Shown piece by piece: positions 8,557-17,526 of a stretch of 64,000 nt of DNA. A program made the translations under genes and the position numbers. The DNA is taken from the NCBI GenBank assembly GCA_963698995.1, contig CAVOTD010000081.1:26864-90863 (forward strand). Reading direction: 5' to 3'. The notes under the pieces are model-generated. The model was given only the letters and a program-made list of their open reading frames with translations. It searched no databases and was not told where the DNA came from. This stretch comes from AP-15 sp963698995. GTDB taxonomy: Bacteria > Pseudomonadota > Alphaproteobacteria > ATCC43930 > CGMCC-115725. The number at the start of each line of letters is the position of its first letter. The first letter of the stretch is position 1.

Positions 8557-10962
8557 ATGAAGACAATGTGGAGGACCGTGAGGCACCACTATGTTTGCAT
8601 TTGGAACCACCGTCTTTTAAGGCGCGTGAGGCACCACTGTATTTGCCTCGAGGCCTACCTGCGGCTCACCTGGCCGTTCATCGCTTTGCAGCTCGCATTG
8701 TGGTATTTCTTGACACAAACGGATCAAGGTCGAGATATTCTGAAATCCGAGACGCAACCACCATGGAAAGAGATAATTTTCCTTATCTGTCTAGTAGGTT
8801 TTGCATTTTTTGTCTGGATGCTCAAGCGCACGGTCATCGAGCGGACCGAGAATAATTTAAAAGTTTTGTCGGAAGGTGCGTTCGGATCTACAGGGTTGCG
8901 CCTCTCAACAATATCTTCCATTTGTAAATGATAATGTAGATCGGCAGCATGCTCGTTGGTATCGCTACCATGTACCAGTTATAAGCAGTGTTCTATTATT
9001 GCCATTCTTGGGATTATGGCTTGCAGGCGCCTGGTATATGGTCGGTCTTGGTATAGCAACATCTACCATCTTTCTGTTGTTGTGGATCCTGTGTACGAGA
9101 GGATTAGATAAACGTGGCCCGCTAATTTCAAAAATCTTCGCCGTCATGGGTATGTCGTGTTTTATTGCTGTTGCTGATAATTTTGTGGTGGTGGCCTCCA
9201 GGTGACCTTAGCAACGATCAAAAGGTTTATTGGTATATCGTAAACTTTAATATAGTAATGTTTTTTGTAATTTTATCTCTATGGTTCCGGCGTTTACGGC
9301 AATTTGCTATGTATTTCACGATATTTTGGCTCTCTTGCTGCTCCACCTTTATTTTACTATGCTTGTTTTCACCCGGTAGAAGCGGCCAGTTTAGTCGGCC
9401 ACTTCGGGGTTTACAACATAGCTTTTGTCGGGTTTCTGTTTCTGATGGTATTCGCGTTCGCGCTCGTCTGGATCGCCTACAAATTTCCGGTCACTCTGCT
9501 GGCGACGACGGCAGTACTGTTCATTATATTTTTGTTGCCTATAGATAAACATCGAATTAGAGACTGTATCGGCTGCCGTCCGCTCGATAAGTCGAGCTTT
9601 CCTTTCGACCTTGATAAGGCGATTGACCGCTGGTACGCACAGAATCCCAATGATGGTCAACCCCGCACGATGATCCTTGTCGCCGCCGCGGGCGGGGGCT
9701 CACGCGCCGCCTACTGGACCGGCAGCGTTCTCGGCGCACTCCAGGACAAAATCCCCGATTTCCGGAGACATCTGTTCGCCATCAGCGGGGTCTCCGGCGG
9801 GGCGCTCGGCGGCGCAGCCTTCGCGGCCGCGCTGGGTCCCGATCCCCCTTTGGAGTTCGAGCCTCACAAACCACTCTGCCGCGTACCCGAGTCGCAGTCG
9901 TTTCACGATTGCCTTACCGCATTCCTCTCCCATGACTTTCTTGGCCCGGTTCTGGCATCGTTTTTGACCGGAGACCTAGTAAGACGCATCGCGCCTCTCC
10001 CATCATCCTGGCTAGGCTATGATCGGGGTGGGGCGCTGGAGCTGGGGTGGGAAAGCGCCTGGGCGGCCACCTTCGCAGGTCCGAATCGAATGGCGAACGC
10101 CTTCGACGCCCTGTGGAAGGATGACTCCTATCAGGTGAACCTGCTGTTGAACGGGACGCTGGCCTATGCCGGTGAGAAGGTGCCGACTGATCCGGGCGAG
10201 CGGGTGGTGACAAGCAACTTGCTCGTTGAACATTGGGCCAACACTGGCGTCGTCAATCCGGCGGAATATGTTCGGTTCCGCCTCAGCACCGCAATCGACA
10301 ACAGCACGCGCTTCCCGTTCGTCGAGCCGACCGGCTCTACGAACGTGGGCCGTCCGGCAGACGGACCAGCAGGAATCGTCGATAGCGGCTACCAAGCGGG
10401 GATCGTTGATGGCGGCTATTATGATAATTACGGAGCGGCCACGATACTGGACCTTCTCAGCCAGCTGAACCACTATTGGGGAGGTCACCGGTTACAAAAC
10501 TTGGAGCTGATTATTATTCAGATATCGAGCAATCCAGACGTCGTGGCTAAATTGGATGATCCTGACCATCATAGCGAAACTTGTGAGATGCAGGGTAATT
10601 TGCCGCGCCCTAAAACGCAGCGGCCCGAGGAGGTGTTGGCGCCTTCGAGCGAGGCAATGAGTGCTTATCTAACCGCGATGGCGGCACGCGAGTGGGCGGG
10701 ACTTGCGTACGCCAAGGACCTGCGGCGCTGGGATTGCCTAAGGGAAAAGTTCAGCGACCGTAAAGACGACATTAAAAAACCCGATGTCCACTATTATCAT
10801 TTCGGCATGAGAGCAAAAGATACGCCTCTCGGCTGGAACTTGTCGCCTGGTTCCCGTAAGAGAATCGATGAGCTGTTGGAGAACGGCAGCGACGCAAACA
10901 AAACAATAGCGGAACTATGCCATGACTTACATCAGCCCGACGAAATATGCAAACGGATATAG
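8557..10962 (+). CDS. Membrane-anchored patatin-like phospholipase, three apparent frameshifts
   Basis: One long gene read in successive frames. Breaks near 8900, 9190 and 9340 are each consistent with one extra base; corrected length is about 800 residues. ATG 8557 follows GAAGGAGG. The first ~340 residues contain several membrane segments. The C-terminal half is a patatin-type hydrolase: glycine-rich GGGSRAAYW oxyanion loop, nucleophile motif GVSGG, and catalytic aspartate in DGGYYDNYG. The family releases fatty acids from phospholipids or acts as an effector. The membrane half is visibly AT-richer than its surroundings, suggesting transfer. No partner gene of a known anti-phage patatin system is adjacent. 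Confidence 0.72.
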
Positions 10963-10979
10963 GCGGACACAGAGGCAGT

Positions 10980-12308
10980 CTACCTCCCCGCGTCGAGGCC
11001 GGCGAACATTGGAGCGCGGGTCTGGGCGAATTCCTCGACGGCGCCGACGAGCGCGTCGTGGTCGCTGTCGTCGAGGGCGATCGACAAAGCGAACATGCCG
11101 CGCTTGGCAAACCAGATGCCGCGTCCGACCAGGTCGAAATAAAACAGGTCGCGCAGCGCAGCACTGCCGCGTTCGGCATCGTCCTGTGAGCAGATCGGCC
11201 CATCGGTCATATGGACCGCCAGCATCGACCCGAGCCCGGTGAACTGCATGGCCAGTCCGTGCCGGCGCACCACGGCGTTGAGCCGCTCGCGCAAGCGATC
11301 ACCCGAGGCGTTGAGGGCGCGGGCGCGCTCGGGAGTGTAGATTTCGGTCAGCCCGACGAGGCCGGCGCTCATCGTCAGCACGTTGTTGTTGAAGGTGCCG
11401 GCGTGCTGGAAGGCGTCCGGCCGACGCGGGTCGAAACGCTCCATCAGATCGGCGCGCCCGCCAAAGGCGCCAAAGCTCATGCCGCCGCCGACATATTTGC
11501 CGAGCGTCGTCAGGTCGGAAAAGATGCCGTGCACCTCCTGCAACCCGCCGGGCGCCAGCCGCGAGGTCATCACCTCATCGAAGATCAACAATGCTCCGGT
11601 CTCGTCGGCCAAACCGCGCAACCCGGCGAGAAACGAGCGCTCGGCCAAGATGCAGCCGGTGGTGCCCTGCATCGGCTCGATCAGGATCGCGGCGAGCTCG
11701 GCCCGATGCGGCACCACCAGCCTCTCGACCGCCGCGAGGTCGTTGTAATCTCCGAGCAGATACTCGAACGGCGCGTTGAGCGCGCTGCCATGGCCGCGGA
11801 AATAGAACACCCCGCCATGGTAGCCGCCCTTGAACACCAAGACTTTCGGCCGACCGGTGATCGCCCGCGCGGCGCTGACCGCCATCAGGTTGGCCTCGGT
11901 GCCGGAATTGGTGAAGCGCACCAGCTCGATCGACGGAAAACGGGCGCAGACCGCTGCGGCGAAGCGCGCCTCGATCACATTATGCGCCCCGAAATTGAGG
12001 CCCTCGGCGAGCGCCGCCTCGATCGCCTGGCGGATCGCCGGATGCGAATGTCCGTAGATCCCGGCGGTGAACTCGCTGAGGAAATCGGCATATTCGTGCC
12101 CGTCGATATCCCACAGCCGCGCCCCCTCGCCGCGCGCGATGGTCAGCGGGAACGGGTCGACGTGGATCGCCGAGCGGGTATTGCCGCCGGGCATCGCGGC
12201 ACAGGCTTCACGATGTTGGGCGAGGCTCTTCGGGTTGCGCGCCCGATAGAGTTCTTCCGCCTCGGCGAGCGCCGCCTCGAGGTCGATATTGCCGGGATGG
12301 GTCGTCAT
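10980..12308 (-). CDS. HemL-like class III aminotransferase
   Basis: A 442-residue PLP enzyme of the glutamate-1-semialdehyde aminomutase-like group. ATG 12308 begins one base after the upstream dioxygenase gene ends. Motifs include MPGGNTRSAIHVDPFP, the cofactor-binding FTNSGTEANLMAVSAAR, FDEVMTSR and the Schiff-base lysine in LTTLGKYVGGG. True HemL belongs to haem synthesis, but the dioxygenase, TAXI protein and cupin neighbours point to a catabolic or specialised aminotransferase acting on an unknown amino compound. A degraded fragment of a similar gene lies at 7712-7820. Confidence 0.88.
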   Translation of the reverse strand: MTTHPGNIDLEAALAEAEELYRARNPKSLAQHREACAAMPGGNTRSAIHVDPFPLTIARGEGARLWDIDGHEYADFLSEFTAGIYGHSHPAIRQAIEAALAEGLNFGAHNVIEARFAAAVCARFPSIELVRFTNSGTEANLMAVSAARAITGRPKVLVFKGGYHGGVFYFRGHGSALNAPFEYLLGDYNDLAAVERLVVPHRAELAAILIEPMQGTTGCILAERSFLAGLRGLADETGALLIFDEVMTSRLAPGGLQEVHGIFSDLTTLGKYVGGGMSFGAFGGRADLMERFDPRRPDAFQHAGTFNNNVLTMSAGLVGLTEIYTPERARALNASGDRLRERLNAVVRRHGLAMQFTGLGSMLAVHMTDGPICSQDDAERGSAALRDLFYFDLVGRGIWFAKRGMFALSIALDDSDHDALVGAVEEFAQTRAPMFAGLDAGR

Positions 12309-12309
12309 C

Positions 12310-13275
12310 TCAGCCTGGATAAGCCCGGCGGCCGTGCTCGCGCATCCACAAGCGGACGAGATGACGCTTGTGGTCGGGCTCGGGGTGGTCGACAAACGCG
12401 GTGCGGCTGTGGCCAAGCGCCCGGTTGTGAACGAACTGAATCTGGCCCGGTTCGAGATCGAAATCGACCGACAAGGCGTCGTCCTCGAATATTTCGAGCA
12501 CCGCCGCAATCGCAGCCTCTCCTTCGCTGTCGATCGGCTCGCCCCGGAGCGCGTAACCGCCGGTGATCTGGTGCACGCTGAAGCGCGCCTTCAACTCCCC
12601 AGCGTTCTCGAAGACCGGAGCGGAAAAGATCGCGCTTTCCCCCGGGCGATATTCGCGCTGCCGGTCGAACCAGAACGGCCGGTAGAGCCGTTGCAGTCGA
12701 TCCCGATAGCGCGCCAGCAATGCGTTGTGGACCGTATAAAAACTGATGACGCGGCTGTGCCCGCCGCTCTGCGCCTGGCGCAAACAGAACAGGCCAATAT
12801 AATCGGGCGGCGTGTCGTTATAGGCATTGTCGTTATGAAAGCGAATTTCGCTATTTGTCTTGTCGGGACGAATACCAGATCCGGGCAGCGCCTGCCGCCC
12901 GGTATCGAGAACATCATAGATCATCGTGCCGTCGAGCTTCTGCGCCACGGGACGCGCAACCATGCTCGACAGCAGCCAATAGATTGCCGTCGCCTCCGCC
13001 GCGTCCATCTCGTCGACAGGCAGCCGGTCGACGATCGCAAAACGCCGGCCGCGATCGAGGATTTCGCGCACCCGAACCATTTCCTGCCGGCAGGCCGGCA
13101 TCGCGAAATCGTCCGGGCCGCGCAGGATCGTCGGCAACGGGAAGGCCCTGATCTCGTCGACCGCCTGGCGGATCTCGTCGAGACAAGCGGCGGAGAGGTC
13201 GATCCGGTAGTCCTCCGGGCGAATATCGCGCCGCGCCCAGACGCTCGACCCCTCGAGCGGCGTGCTGATTTCCAT
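12310..13275 (-). CDS. TauD/TfdA-family Fe(II)/2-oxoglutarate dioxygenase
   Basis: A 321-residue non-haem iron oxygenase. The facial triad is visible as His147-x-Asp149 (RFHNDNAY) and distal His283 (QFVHNRALGHSR), with a C-terminal Arg in HLVRLWMR for 2-oxoglutarate. ATG 13275 overlaps the stop of the preceding TAXI gene as TAATG, so translation is probably coupled. The next gene starts one base after this stop. Members hydroxylate taurine, carnitine precursors or amino acids; here the linked aminotransferase suggests an amine or amino-acid substrate. Substrate not determinable. Confidence 0.88.
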   Translation of the reverse strand: MEISTPLEGSSVWARRDIRPEDYRIDLSAACLDEIRQAVDEIRAFPLPTILRGPDDFAMPACRQEMVRVREILDRGRRFAIVDRLPVDEMDAAEATAIYWLLSSMVARPVAQKLDGTMIYDVLDTGRQALPGSGIRPDKTNSEIRFHNDNAYNDTPPDYIGLFCLRQAQSGGHSRVISFYTVHNALLARYRDRLQRLYRPFWFDRQREYRPGESAIFSAPVFENAGELKARFSVHQITGGYALRGEPIDSEGEAAIAAVLEIFEDDALSVDFDLEPGQIQFVHNRALGHSRTAFVDHPEPDHKRHLVRLWMREHGRRAYPG

Positions 13276-14180
13276 TATTTCGTCCTCGCGACGCCAATCT
13301 CGGTCAGATAGAGCAACACTCCGGGATGAACCAGCGAGATATCGGGCGCTGCCGCCGCGGTATTCGCCGCCGTCGTCTCGCGCGCCTGCGGCAGGCGCTC
13401 GCCAAGCGCGGCTTCGCCCCGGTGCAGCGCTCGCGCCAGCCGATACGCCAGATCGTCGTCGAGCCCCGGCCGGGCCAGAACAAAGCTCCACGAGCCGACC
13501 GATTGGATCGGCTGCGCCTGACCGGGATAGCTCCCCGCCGCTACGGTCAGCGGCTTCAGAAACGAATGCCGGGCGCGGATCCGTGTCGCCTCGGCGGGGC
13601 TCGGCGCGATGAACCGGGCACCCGCCGGCGCCTCCGCGACTGCAGTGAAACCGGGCCAGCCGATGCCGCCGCCCCATAAAGCGGCGACCCGCCCGTCCAA
13701 CACCATGGCGGGCCCGTCACCGGCACGATCGAGATAAACCGCGGCGAAATCCCTCTCCGCGTCGAGCCCGATCCCGTCGAGGACATAACGCGCGAGGATC
13801 ACCAGTCCGGAGCCGCGCGCGCCGAACGCCACCGCCTTCCTGCGAAGGTCGCCGATCGTATGATACGGGGTGTCGGCGCGGACGATGAACATCCCGGGCG
13901 TCGAATACATCGCCGTGATGATCTTGAGCGTCGCCGGCGGCCGGCCGATCCCGAACAGCGCCTCGTAGGCGACCTCGCCTTGCACCAGCGCAATATCGAC
14001 CGCCCCCGCCTCAAGCAGGGGCACGTTTTCGGTGCTTCCCTTGGTGTTGCGCGGGGTTACCGAGAGCGACGGGTCGACGGCGTTGACCGTGTCGGCGACG
14101 GCACCGCCATAGAGCGGAAAGCCGCCGCCCGGCGTAGCGGTTCCGAGAACCACAGCGGTCTTTGCCGGCGCGGACGTCAC
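13275..14180 (-). CDS. TAXI-family solute-binding protein without signal peptide
   Basis: A 301-residue homologue of TRAP-associated extracytoplasmic immunogenic proteins. Diagnostic stretches are VVLGTATPGGGFPLYGGA at the N-terminus, PRNTKGSTENVPLLEAG and VDIALVQGE. The start is a GTG at 14180. No hydrophobic signal sequence precedes the domain, unlike normal exported TAXI proteins, and no TRAP membrane subunit is nearby. Either the real 5' end is damaged or this is a cytosolic ligand sensor. It is placed 18 bases after the cupin gene and coupled to the dioxygenase gene. Confidence 0.82.
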   Translation of the reverse strand: MTSAPAKTAVVLGTATPGGGFPLYGGAVADTVNAVDPSLSVTPRNTKGSTENVPLLEAGAVDIALVQGEVAYEALFGIGRPPATLKIITAMYSTPGMFIVRADTPYHTIGDLRRKAVAFGARGSGLVILARYVLDGIGLDAERDFAAVYLDRAGDGPAMVLDGRVAALWGGGIGWPGFTAVAEAPAGARFIAPSPAEATRIRARHSFLKPLTVAAGSYPGQAQPIQSVGSWSFVLARPGLDDDLAYRLARALHRGEAALGERLPQARETTAANTAAAAPDISLVHPGVLLYLTEIGVARTK

Positions 14181-14198
14181 GATGACGGCGTCCGGAGG

Positions 14199-14678
14199 TC
14201 AGCCATGCCGATGGATCGGATCGATCCAACGAACCTCTTGCGGCCGCTCGACCGGCTCGATGTCGAGATTGACGACGACCGCCTTGTTGTCGCTGCGCAC
14301 CAGGACGCATTCGAGTGTCTCGTCGGCCGATGCGTTGATCTCCTGGTGCGGCACATAGGGCGGCACAAAGATGAAATCGCCGGGACCGGCTTCGGCGACG
14401 TATTCGAGATGCTCGCCCCAGCGCATCCGCGCCCGGCCCTTGAGAACGTAGATCACGCTCTCGAGCTGGCCGTGATGATGTGCCCCAGTCTTCGCATTGG
14501 CGTGGATCTTGACGGTGCCGGCCCAGATCTTCTGGGCCCCGACCCGCGCGAGATTGATCGCCGCGGCTCGATCCATTCCCGGAGTTTGCGCGGTGTTCGG
14601 GTCGAGCTGATCGCCGGGGATCACCTTGACGCCGTGAATCTTCCAATCGACCGGCCCGTGCTCGTGTCTGTCGCTCAT
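14199..14678 (-). CDS. Cupin-domain protein
   Basis: A single-domain cupin of 159 residues and first gene of the minus-strand TAXI/dioxygenase/aminotransferase operon. ATG 14678 follows a G-rich site. The two cupin motifs are present: GAHHHGQLESVIYVLKG (metal His residues and Glu) and FIFVPPYVPHQEIN (third His). It probably binds a metal and acts as an isomerase, dioxygenase or small-ligand sensor. It is divergent from the PadR gene, and the shared 137-base spacer contains the palindromic operator at 14769-14802, so it may be PadR-controlled. Confidence 0.85.
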   Translation of the reverse strand: MSDRHEHGPVDWKIHGVKVIPGDQLDPNTAQTPGMDRAAAINLARVGAQKIWAGTVKIHANAKTGAHHHGQLESVIYVLKGRARMRWGEHLEYVAEAGPGDFIFVPPYVPHQEINASADETLECVLVRSDNKAVVVNLDIEPVERPQEVRWIDPIHRHG

Positions 14679-14768
14679 CCCGCTGGCCCCACCTACCTGC
14701 CCGCAAAAACGATATAGGTCTCCCGGCACCCTCTCAACAGTCGCGTTTCGAGACTTGAATTCGATGCA

Positions 14769-14802
14769 GTTTCGATATATCTAATCCGCGATATATCGAA
14801 AC
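14769..14802. promoter_or_regulatory. PadR-type palindromic operator
   Basis: A perfect 13-bp inverted repeat (GTTTCGATATATC and its complement) is separated by 8 bases and lies 13 bases upstream of the padR start codon, in the divergent spacer with the cupin gene. ATAT-rich palindromes like this are typical of PadR autoregulatory sites. Its position would let the regulator block its own promoter and possibly the cupin operon promoter. Confidence 0.8.
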
Positions 14803-14815
14803 TAATGAGGTTCAA

Positions 14816-15388
14816 ATGCTCAAACACAGACACGATCGCGACGACAGGCGTCATGCACGAGGCGGTTTCGGCTTCGGCGGCGGACGCTTCGGCGGTCATC
14901 ACCGCGCCGGTGGCCGGGGCGGCCCGCGCGGCCGCGTCTTCGATCACGGCGATCTGCGCTACGTGCTGCTCCAGCTGATTGCCGAAAAGCCGCGCCACGG
15001 CTACGAGCTGATCAAGGCGATCGAGGAGAAATTCGGCGGGATGTACAGCCCCAGCCCCGGGGTGATCTATCCGACCTTGACCCTTCTCGAAGAGCTCGGC
15101 CACCTGCGCGCCGAAACCGGCGGCGGCACCAAGCGGCTCTATTCGACGACCGAAGAGGGTGCCGCCTTTCTCGCCGCCAACCGTGCCCTGGTCGACGCGA
15201 TTTTCGGCAGGATGGCAGAAATGACCCGAGCCTTCGGCGGCGGACCCGCGCCGGAGATCCGGCGGGCGATGCACAATCTCGAGCTCGCTCTGTCGATCCG
15301 TCTTGGCAAGGGTCCGCTCGATGAGGGCCAGGTGCGCACGATCACCGATGCGCTCGACCGCGTCGCCGGCGAGATCGAGCGCGGCTGA
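14816..15388 (+). CDS. PadR-family transcriptional regulator
   Basis: A 190-residue DNA-binding protein. The first ~40 residues are a Gly/Arg/His-rich tail (GGFGFGGGRFGGHHRAGG). The PadR winged helix follows, with LRYVLLQLIAEKPRHGYELI, IEEKFGGMYSPSPGVIYPTL and LEELGHL, then a C-terminal helical dimerisation region. PadR proteins are ligand-responsive repressors that usually regulate themselves. The perfect palindrome immediately upstream is the likely binding site. ATG 14816 follows GAGG at a short spacing. Ligand unknown; the His-rich N-terminus might bind metal, which is speculation. Confidence 0.92.
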   Translation: MLKHRHDRDDRRHARGGFGFGGGRFGGHHRAGGRGGPRGRVFDHGDLRYVLLQLIAEKPRHGYELIKAIEEKFGGMYSPSPGVIYPTLTLLEELGHLRAETGGGTKRLYSTTEEGAAFLAANRALVDAIFGRMAEMTRAFGGGPAPEIRRAMHNLELALSIRLGKGPLDEGQVRTITDALDRVAGEIERG

Positions 15389-15400
15389 AATAACTTCGCC

Positions 15401-15478
15401 GTGCCGATCCCGGTCGTCGAAAGCTCTATCGTGATCGCGCTGGCGATTGCGATACTGTTGATGCTGCTGGTGCCCTGA
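15401..15478 (+). CDS. Possible 25-residue single-pass membrane peptide
   Basis: A GTG-initiated frame directly after padR encodes a peptide with an N-terminal polar turn and one uninterrupted hydrophobic stretch (IVIALAIAILLMLLVP). No clear ribosome site precedes it, and it may be chance coding. It lies between padR and the NMT1-like gene in the same direction. Reported because its composition is that of a real small membrane protein and it could be missed by length filters. Confidence 0.25.
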   Translation: MPIPVVESSIVIALAIAILLMLLVP

Positions 15479-15517
15479 GCCCGGCATGCCACCCTTCGAC
15501 GAACTGCCGGTAATCCG

Positions 15518-16444
15518 ATGAAGCTCGCTGTGCCCGATTTGATCTCGAACTCCTACTTCCCGGCGGTTGCAGCGGTCGAGCTCGGTTTCTTCGCGCGGGA
15601 AGGCCTCGATGTCTCCCTTGAGCTGATCTTTCCGGTCGACAAAGCCTATCAGGCGATGCGCGACGGCGCCGTCGAGTTTGTCGGCGGGTCGGCGCATTCG
15701 GCGCTCGCCGCCTTTCCCGAGTGGGAGGGTGCAAAATTGCTCTGCGCCCAGGCGCAGGGGATGTATTGGTTCCTCGTGATGCGGGCCGACATCGGCGCCG
15801 CGCGCGGCGATGTCGGGGTGGTTCGCGGGCGTAGCATCGGTGCGGCGCCCTGGGTCGAAATGGGGTTGCGCCGGCTCCTCGTCGAGGCGGGGATCGACCT
15901 GCAGCGCGACGCGGTGTCGATCGGGCCGGTGCCCGGAGCCTCGGGAGCCGGGGTTAATTTCGGGCTCACCGCCGCCAAGGCGCTTGAAGACGGCATGATC
16001 GACGGGTTCTGGGCAAACGGCATGGGGACCGAGGTCGCGGTGCGCCGCGGCGTCGGCATCGTCGTCCTCGATGTGCGCCGCGGCGACGGCCCGAGACCCT
16101 GCTTCAACTATACGACGGCTTCGCTCGCCGCGACCGACCGGTTGATCGACGGCTCTCCCGCGATCGCCGCCGCCGCGATCCGCGCGATCGTCAAGACCCA
16201 GGCAGCCCTCAGAGAGGATCCCGCACGCGCCACCGAGGTCGGCCGCAAGCTTTTTCCGCCTGCCGAGGCCGAGCTGATCGCTGAGCTGATCCGCCGCGAT
16301 CTGCCGTTCTACGACGCCGTGATCTCGCCGGACTTTGTCGCCGGCATGAACCAATTCGCTCGCGACATCGGCATCCTCAAGGGCGACATCCCCTACGACA
16401 AGGTCGTCGCTGCCCGCTTCGCTGCACTGTGGCGGAGCCGATGA
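15518..16444 (+). CDS. NMT1/SsuA-like ABC substrate-binding homologue, no signal peptide
   Basis: A 308-residue protein of the NMT1/THI5-like periplasmic-binding fold. The opening MKLAVPDLISNSYFPAVAA leads straight into the first domain strand, followed by ELGFFAREGLDVSLELI and a GGSAHSALAA loop. There is no export signal and no ABC permease or ATPase beside it. Like the TAXI protein in the same island it may be cytosolic, either as a sensor or in a Thi5-like enzymatic role, or its signal is lost. It follows padR in the same direction and may be under the same operator. Confidence 0.8.
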   Translation: MKLAVPDLISNSYFPAVAAVELGFFAREGLDVSLELIFPVDKAYQAMRDGAVEFVGGSAHSALAAFPEWEGAKLLCAQAQGMYWFLVMRADIGAARGDVGVVRGRSIGAAPWVEMGLRRLLVEAGIDLQRDAVSIGPVPGASGAGVNFGLTAAKALEDGMIDGFWANGMGTEVAVRRGVGIVVLDVRRGDGPRPCFNYTTASLAATDRLIDGSPAIAAAAIRAIVKTQAALREDPARATEVGRKLFPPAEAELIAELIRRDLPFYDAVISPDFVAGMNQFARDIGILKGDIPYDKVVAARFAALWRSR

Positions 16445-16463
16445 CGGTCTGCCGTAGCCATGC

Positions 16464-16646
16464 TCAGGCACCAAGGATGCGCTGGAGGAGCTGCAGCAGT
16501 CCAGCGCCTACGGTCCTTGCTGAAATCGCAAATACTCCAACAATTCCCGCGCGAAGCGTCAATATGAGTCCGAGTGCGGCCAAGCCTCGCCAGCCGCTCC
16601 CGCGGAGGTGGTTTTTCCCGAGTCTGAAATCGTAATCCATAACCAC
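16464..16646 (-). CDS. Small hydrophobic hypothetical protein
   Basis: A GTG-started 60-residue frame with a basic N-terminus (DYDFRLGKNHLRGSGWRG) followed by a long hydrophobic stretch (about 22-45) and a short amphipathic end. It could be a one-pass membrane protein. It occupies the otherwise empty spacer between the NMT1-like gene and moeB. The remaining spacer up to 16748 is AT-rich and shows no recognised element. No family recognised. Confidence 0.35.
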   Translation of the reverse strand: MVMDYDFRLGKNHLRGSGWRGLAALGLILTLRAGIVGVFAISARTVGAGLLQLLQRILGA

Positions 16647-16748
16647 GGGTATCTCTCGCCGGTGCTGGCGCGCACTGGCCGGGACACACCGAGCTCGGTC
16701 AGAAGCGCATCCTCACTATATCAAATGTTCTCAATTTGTCAATAAATA

Positions 16749-17513
16749 TTAATTTCGCAACCCACAAGTCGGGCATTCCGGGTCCTTGGTGATGCGGATC
16801 GCGTGAAAGCGCGCGCGCAGCGCATCATAGAGAAGAAGCGTCCCATCGAGGCTTTCGCCGAGCTGCAGCAATTCTTTTAACACCTCCACCGCCTGTAAAG
16901 TGCCGAGCACGCCGGCAACGGCGCCGAGGATGCCGGCGGTCTCGCAGCGAGGGACAAGGTCGGGTGGCGGCGGGTCGCGAAACAGGCAGCGATAGCAGGG
17001 GTGGCCGGCGCCGAGATATGGCTTGAAAGTGGAGATCTGACCCTCGAAAGGCGAGAGCGCTGCCGCCACCAGGGGTTTTTCCAGGCGATAGCAGAGATCG
17101 GTCAGCAGATAGCGAGTCTCGAAATTGTCGCTGCCATCGACAACGAGGTCATAGCGCTGAAGCAATGCCTCGGCGTTTTCCGGCGCGAGGCGCAGCGCGT
17201 AAGTTTCGACCCGGACGCCGGGGTTGATCTCGGCGAGCGTGTCGTGAGCGCTGTCCACCTTAAGCGCGCCGACCCGTTGCGTCGCATGGACGATCTGGCG
17301 CTGCAGGTTGGTGAGGTCGACGCGATCGGCATCGGTGATTCCGATCGTTCCGACGCCAGCGGCGGCGAGATAGAGCAGCAACGGCGAGCCAAGGCCGCCC
17401 GCGCCGATCACCAGGACCCGCGACGCGAGGAGGCGCATCTGGCCCTCCTCGCCGACCTCGTCCAGGATCAAGTGGCGCGCATAGCGCTGAAACTGCTCTT
17501 CGGTGAGCTCCAC
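16749..17513 (-). CDS. moeB: MoeB/ThiF-type adenylyltransferase
   Basis: A 254-residue E1-like enzyme that adenylates the C-terminal Gly of a sulfur-carrier protein (MoaD or ThiS). Features: N-terminal helix ELTEEQFQRYARHLIL, nucleotide motif IGAGGLGSPLLLYLA (about 36-50), the DLTNLQRQ basic loop, DGSDNFETRYL, zinc pairs CYRC and CPTC, and the conserved Cys in PRCETAGILG. Length matches MoeB without a rhodanese domain. It lies 13 bases after cysK in the same operon, suggesting a cysteine-synthase-linked or general sulfur-carrier role. Start is a GTG with a weak ribosome site. Confidence 0.92.
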   Translation of the reverse strand: MELTEEQFQRYARHLILDEVGEEGQMRLLASRVLVIGAGGLGSPLLLYLAAAGVGTIGITDADRVDLTNLQRQIVHATQRVGALKVDSAHDTLAEINPGVRVETYALRLAPENAEALLQRYDLVVDGSDNFETRYLLTDLCYRLEKPLVAAALSPFEGQISTFKPYLGAGHPCYRCLFRDPPPPDLVPRCETAGILGAVAGVLGTLQAVEVLKELLQLGESLDGTLLLYDALRARFHAIRITKDPECPTCGLRN

Positions 17514-17526
17514 TGGAGGAGCTGCC

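Noticed and set aside
14693..16474. 593-residue open frame opposite padR and the NMT1-like gene
   Set aside because: Antisense shadow with Asp/Arg/His-rich composition; the plus-strand genes have clear families and a promoter element.
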